Below are positions 53,486 to 57,107 of a stretch of 57,107 nt of DNA, in pieces (positions within the stretch are counted from its first letter, which is position 1; each line of letters opens with the position of its first letter). This DNA comes from Phormidium sp. SL48-SHIP (GTDB lineage Bacteria > Cyanobacteriota > Cyanobacteriia > Cyanobacteriales > Geitlerinemataceae), in the NCBI GenBank assembly GCA_004299065.1, contig SIHH01000002.1:2998-60104 (forward strand), read 5' to 3'. Under the pieces are notes generated by a model that worked only from the letters and a program-made list of their open reading frames with translations, was not told where the DNA came from and made no database searches. The position numbers were made by a program, and so were the translations under genes.

Positions 53486-54868
53486 ATGTCCCTCGATTAC
53501 GCCACCTTTTTCAATGCCATCAACCCCAGTAAAACACTGGTGTATTCATCCCCGAATGATCGGCAATATTACATTGATTTCTCTTCAGTACGCGGGGGAG
53601 AAATTATCAAAAAAATCAAGAATCGTATCGTCAAACTCTACCGCGATCGCCCCAGTTGCTCCCTGTTTACCGGACATATTGGTTGTGGCAAATCCACAGA
53701 ACTGCACAAACTCAAATCTGAGTTAGAAACCGAAAACTTTTTCGTGGTCTATTTTGAGTCAGATAAAGACCTCGATACCGGTGATATTGATATTGTTGAA
53801 GTTCTCTTGACAATTGCCAAACAGATTAGTGAAGCCCTAGAGAAACACCAAACCATCAATCAACCCCAAGCTCCTCTGTTTCGTCGTTTATTACAAAAAA
53901 CCACAGATGTCTTGATGACAGAAGTGGAGGTAAGCGGAGGCATTCAGTCTCCGATTTCTGTTGGTGGAATGAGTGGTAGCTTGGCGGTCGATACCGAGAA
54001 TCAAGCTCTATCTTTGTCAGCGGGAATTGCCTCGTTAACCGTTAGGGCAAAAGATGATTCTGGGATTCGAGAAAAGCTGAATCAATATCTCGGACCACAA
54101 ACAACCGCCTTAGTGCGGACAATTAATGAGGATTTAATTCAGCCAGGAATTGAAACCTTAAAACAGAATGGCTATGCCGGCTTGGCGGTAATTGTTGATA
54201 ACCTCGATCGCGTCGATAATCGTCAGAAAGCCTCCGGGAAAACCCAACAGGAGTATCTATTTGTCGATCGCGGTGAAATCCTCACCCAGTTAGCCTGTCA
54301 TACCATCTATACTATGCCCCTGGCGTTGCAATTCTCCAATGAATATGGCAACCTACGCCAGCGGTTTCCTCACTCCCCCGAATGTTTACCGATGGTGGCG
54401 ATTAAAACCCCCAGCGGCGAGGAATCGAGCGAAGGAATTGAAAAACTGAAACAAATGGTGTTGGCCCGAGCCTTTCCTCAACTGAGTGAGGCGGAACGAC
54501 TAGAGCGGGTTGAGGAAATTTTTGAGACGATGGAGGTGTTTAACCGCCTCTGTCGGGTGAGTGGCGGCCATGTGCGGGATTTGCTGCAATTGTTGTCTCA
54601 GTGGGTGCAGGAGGAAATGCAGCTTCCCTTAACGGAGGATACCTTAGAAGATGCGATCGCCGATGATCTCAACAAAATGAGTTTAGGGGTTTCCCCGGAG
54701 GAGTGGGAACTGCTGCGACAGGTTCACCAGACGAAAAAAGTTCAAGATGCGGTGGGGTATGAACGCTTAATTCGCACCCGTCGCGTTTTTGAATATGTGG
54801 AACGCCGAAAATCATGGTTTGATGTCAATCCAATTTTCTTAGAATCCGAAGAGTTATTTAAGGGTTGA
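53486..54868 (+). CDS. P-loop ATPase of the conflict-type locus
   Basis: 460 residues from ATG 53486; a TTG two codons earlier is also in frame. Walker A GHIGCGKST (63-71, Lys69) follows a 60-residue N-terminal region. Walker B is AVIVDNLDRV (Asp238). A sensor-like YTMPLALQF and a helical lid follow, and the C-terminal 60 residues (EEWELLRQVHQTKKV to EYVERRKSWFDVNP) look like a winged helix. The overall plan is that of AAA+/STAND-like ATPases (Orc/Cdc6- or NACHT-like). No membrane segment. The next gene follows after 47 bases. Specific function not known. Confidence 0.75.
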   Translation: MSLDYATFFNAINPSKTLVYSSPNDRQYYIDFSSVRGGEIIKKIKNRIVKLYRDRPSCSLFTGHIGCGKSTELHKLKSELETENFFVVYFESDKDLDTGDIDIVEVLLTIAKQISEALEKHQTINQPQAPLFRRLLQKTTDVLMTEVEVSGGIQSPISVGGMSGSLAVDTENQALSLSAGIASLTVRAKDDSGIREKLNQYLGPQTTALVRTINEDLIQPGIETLKQNGYAGLAVIVDNLDRVDNRQKASGKTQQEYLFVDRGEILTQLACHTIYTMPLALQFSNEYGNLRQRFPHSPECLPMVAIKTPSGEESSEGIEKLKQMVLARAFPQLSEAERLERVEEIFETMEVFNRLCRVSGGHVRDLLQLLSQWVQEEMQLPLTEDTLEDAIADDLNKMSLGVSPEEWELLRQVHQTKKVQDAVGYERLIRTRRVFEYVERRKSWFDVNPIFLESEELFKG

Positions 54869-54915
54869 ATTTAAGAGGAATTGGGGAAATAGCTGAGACT
54901 TGAGGACAAAAAACT

Positions 54916-57107
54916 GTGATAGATATTGCCGCTAAAAATGAAAAAAGTCTGCGCCAACTAGCTCAGGCGATCGCCCTGTCACGGGGTCAATTTAAGCTCA
55001 TTTTAGTGCGCTGTAACTACCGCAGTTTGTCCGCTCACTGGTCGCAGCGATTAGAAGCCGAAACCCAGCGTCAGCATCAGTTCAGCTTATTAACGGCTGA
55101 CTTGCCCGTGGAGACGCAAAACCTGGCCCAAGTCATTGAGAGGGCCATGGACGGGGAAACAGCGGAGGGAATCCAACTACGGGGGATGACTCAACTGGCG
55201 GATTTGCGAGGCTTTCTGGCTAAGGCCAATCAGATGCGAGATCAGCTCCGTCAACAGTTTCCTTTTCCCATTGTTCTCTGGTTAGATGAAACTGGCTTAC
55301 GGGAGATGTTAGACGTCGCCAATGACCTGGAAAGTTGGACGACATCAAAGCGTTTTTTGCCCTCCGCTGAGGATATCCAGGCTAACTTAGAGCTTAATGT
55401 GCAACAGTTTCTCAGTCGGTTGCAGGGGGGGAGCGATCGCCAATGGTTGGGGCGCGATCGCCTACTGGGGGAGAACCAACAACGGGAAATTGAACAAGCC
55501 TGTCAAAAACTGGCTCAACTGGGAGAACCCCTTTCCGCCGACTTAGCCGCTGACTTAGCCTTAATTCAAGGTCGTCAGGCCCTAGAAGCTGGAGAATGGG
55601 ACCAAGCTGCCGCCCACTTTAAGCAAAGTCAGAGCCATTGGCAAGCGTATCTTAATCCTCTCCCCGAGGGCGATCGCGAAGCGTGCAGGAACTGCAATCG
55701 CCCCACGGCGGCGGAACCCCCAGAAGGAGAAGACTCGAAAACCCCACAAACCCCACATTTGCGGTTAGCTGTCATCGGCGTTCACCAAGCCTTAAATCAA
55801 GTCTTAGCCGCAAAAGAGCATGAGGGCAAGAGTGTCGATTTAGCCGCCGTACAGGAGCCATTGCACCGCAGTTACGAGCAATTTCTTGCCGCTGACGCTC
55901 CCCAGTTTGCCCAGAAACTGCAAGAGTCATCTCTGATGCAACTGATTCAGGCCTTGCGGGAGGCGGAAGTAGCAGAGGCGAAGGGAGATAATCACGGGGC
56001 GATCGCCCCCCTGGTGAGGGCCAGCCAGCAATTCGTGTTTGCCCTTCCTCATCTGGGATTGCGGGGACTCGAACAGCTCCAACGGCTCTATTTCACCAGC
56101 CAAGACTATCGCAACGCCTTCAAAATTGCCCAACAGCAGCATCAACTCGAACGATATTGCGGCAAACGGGCCTTTATCGGTGCCAATCGCTTAGAGGAAA
56201 TGCCCCAGCAGCAATCCACCTCAAGCTGGCGATCGCCCGAAATCGAGCAATCTGGGCGAGCCGAAGACGTGAAGCATCTCCTCAACCGCCTCCACGAACG
56301 TCAGAACAAACTCTTAGTGGTTCATGGGGAATCGGGAGTCGGGAAAAGTTCCCTGGTGAACGCTGGCTTACTGCCCATTTTACGAGAGCAGGTCTTTGCC
56401 GGGGGACGTGGGGGAGTTCCCATTGTGTTACGAGTGTATGAAAACTGGTCCGAGCAACTCACCGAGGTCATCGAACAGGAGGGCCAAAAACACTTCTGTA
56501 GGCTCGATAAGCGTGAAGATGGAACGTCACCGTTAGCCGTGAGCCAAGCCATCCTCGTTGAACTCGAAAAACGTCATCATCAAGTGATTTTGGTTTTCGA
56601 CCAATTTGAAGAATTTTTCTTTGCCAATCCTAACCCCAAAGACCATCACCAGTTTTTTAACTTTCTCGGAACTCTATGCAGCAATATTTTAGAGTTGGGT
56701 GCTTTAAAAGTTATCCTGTCCTTGCGAACCGACTATATCCACCGCTTACTCGTCTGTAACCGCATCTCGACGATGGCGTGTATTAGCCAAAATATTTTAG
56801 ATAAAACGGTTCTTTATGAATTAAATAACCTTTCCCCACAGCAGGCCCGTCAGGTGATTGCCAACCTCGCGCCTCATATTGCCGATGATTTGCGATCGCG
56901 CCTTGTGCAAGACTTACAGCAAAAAAGCGAGGAGATTCGTCCCATTGAGTTGCAAGTCGTCGGTTATCAGTTAGAAAGTGAAGGAATTGTTTCTCTGGCG
57001 GACTATAACGCCTTAGGAGAGCATCCCAAACAAGCATTAGTCGAGCGATATTTAGATGTCGTCGTTGAATCCTGCGGTCCCCAAAACAAGGATTTAGCCG
57101 ATGCCGT
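54916..57107 (+). CDS. Large STAND NTPase, N-terminal 730 residues (runs off right edge)
   Basis: Open from GTG 54916 to the window end with no stop. An N-terminal domain (about 1-165) with LIRLILVRCN-like and FPFPIVLWLDE strands resembles a degenerate ATPase found at the start of some cyanobacterial TPR proteins. Helical, possibly TPR-like repeats follow (about 185-440). A STAND NTPase domain starts at about 440: HGESGVGKSSLV (Lys477), VILVFDQFEEFFF (Asp562) and VILSLRTDYIHRLL, resembling the nSTAND1 type with WD40 or TPR sensors further on. STAND NTPases act as ATP-driven switches in defence and cell-death pathways. The C-terminal sensor is outside the window. The role in this locus is inferred. 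Confidence 0.8.
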   Translation, partial: MIDIAAKNEKSLRQLAQAIALSRGQFKLILVRCNYRSLSAHWSQRLEAETQRQHQFSLLTADLPVETQNLAQVIERAMDGETAEGIQLRGMTQLADLRGFLAKANQMRDQLRQQFPFPIVLWLDETGLREMLDVANDLESWTTSKRFLPSAEDIQANLELNVQQFLSRLQGGSDRQWLGRDRLLGENQQREIEQACQKLAQLGEPLSADLAADLALIQGRQALEAGEWDQAAAHFKQSQSHWQAYLNPLPEGDREACRNCNRPTAAEPPEGEDSKTPQTPHLRLAVIGVHQALNQVLAAKEHEGKSVDLAAVQEPLHRSYEQFLAADAPQFAQKLQESSLMQLIQALREAEVAEAKGDNHGAIAPLVRASQQFVFALPHLGLRGLEQLQRLYFTSQDYRNAFKIAQQQHQLERYCGKRAFIGANRLEEMPQQQSTSSWRSPEIEQSGRAEDVKHLLNRLHERQNKLLVVHGESGVGKSSLVNAGLLPILREQVFAGGRGGVPIVLRVYENWSEQLTEVIEQEGQKHFCRLDKREDGTSPLAVSQAILVELEKRHHQVILVFDQFEEFFFANPNPKDHHQFFNFLGTLCSNILELGALKVILSLRTDYIHRLLVCNRISTMACISQNILDKTVLYELNNLSPQQARQVIANLAPHIADDLRSRLVQDLQQKSEEIRPIELQVVGYQLESEGIVSLADYNALGEHPKQALVERYLDVVVESCGPQNKDLADA

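Noticed and set aside
53403-53726. 107-codon plus-strand frame overlapping the ATPase gene start
   Set aside because: It is the shadow of the real ATPase frame and of the hairpin sequence.

Overview
The window looks like chromosomal DNA from a filamentous (Oscillatoriales/Phormidium-type) cyanobacterium. Evidence: the HIP1 octamer GCGATCGC is scattered throughout, and several proteins are cyanobacterial (SipA, Tab2/Atab2-like, COP23, DUF6439, PATAN response regulator, DUF4347, GAF domains with bilin-lyase-type Cys motifs). Species-level placement is inference only.

Layout. 1-9.3 kb: the start of a DUF4347 protein (minus, runs off the left edge), a zinc-ribbon PP2C phosphatase with a membrane anchor, convergent coaX, a three-GAF histidine kinase whose second and third GAF domains carry the two cysteines of DXCF cyanobacteriochromes, an exported TPR protein and a stomatin/SPFH protein. 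9.3-18.1 kb: housekeeping and small regulatory genes (TldE/PmbA, Tab2-like, TPR, YqgF, a degenerate alpha/beta hydrolase, Uma2, pterin dehydratase, GAF-HD-GYP, RNase III, SipA). 18.3-28.3 kb: a minus-strand chemotaxis-type operon (PATAN regulator, CheW, MCP, CheY, MCP, CheA hybrid) of the Pil/Tax/Hmp kind that controls type IV pilus motility in cyanobacteria, downstream of asnS. 29.8-39 kb: small membrane proteins, an anti-sigma-like ATPase, a geranylgeranyl-reductase-family flavoprotein, a glycosyltransferase, a YtxH/DUF948 pair, a large membrane protein, YdcF and a pentapeptide protein. 39.2-45.1 kb: the conserved rimP-nusA-ylxR-infB translation/transcription operon, with an attenuator-like leader and a good terminator. 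45.4-47.7 kb: an M3 oligoendopeptidase gene reduced to its two ends, with a TnpB-only IS200/IS605-type element between them. 48.2-49.5 kb: stress-type CsbD genes and a frameshifted lmo0937-type membrane peptide. 50-57.1 kb: a co-directional set of COP23, two exported trypsin-like peptidases (the second with TPRs), a P-loop ATPase and a large STAND NTPase that runs off the right edge.

The two regions most likely to hold under-described biology are the 50-57 kb peptidase/ATPase/STAND locus, whose two halves are separated by a pair of mutually exclusive hairpins, and the kinase at 4.3-7.0 kb, which may be a two-chromophore photoreceptor. Many intergenic gaps hold 12-15 bp tandem repeats or palindromes. 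One 12-bp repeat family occurs both between genes and in frame inside the CheA gene.
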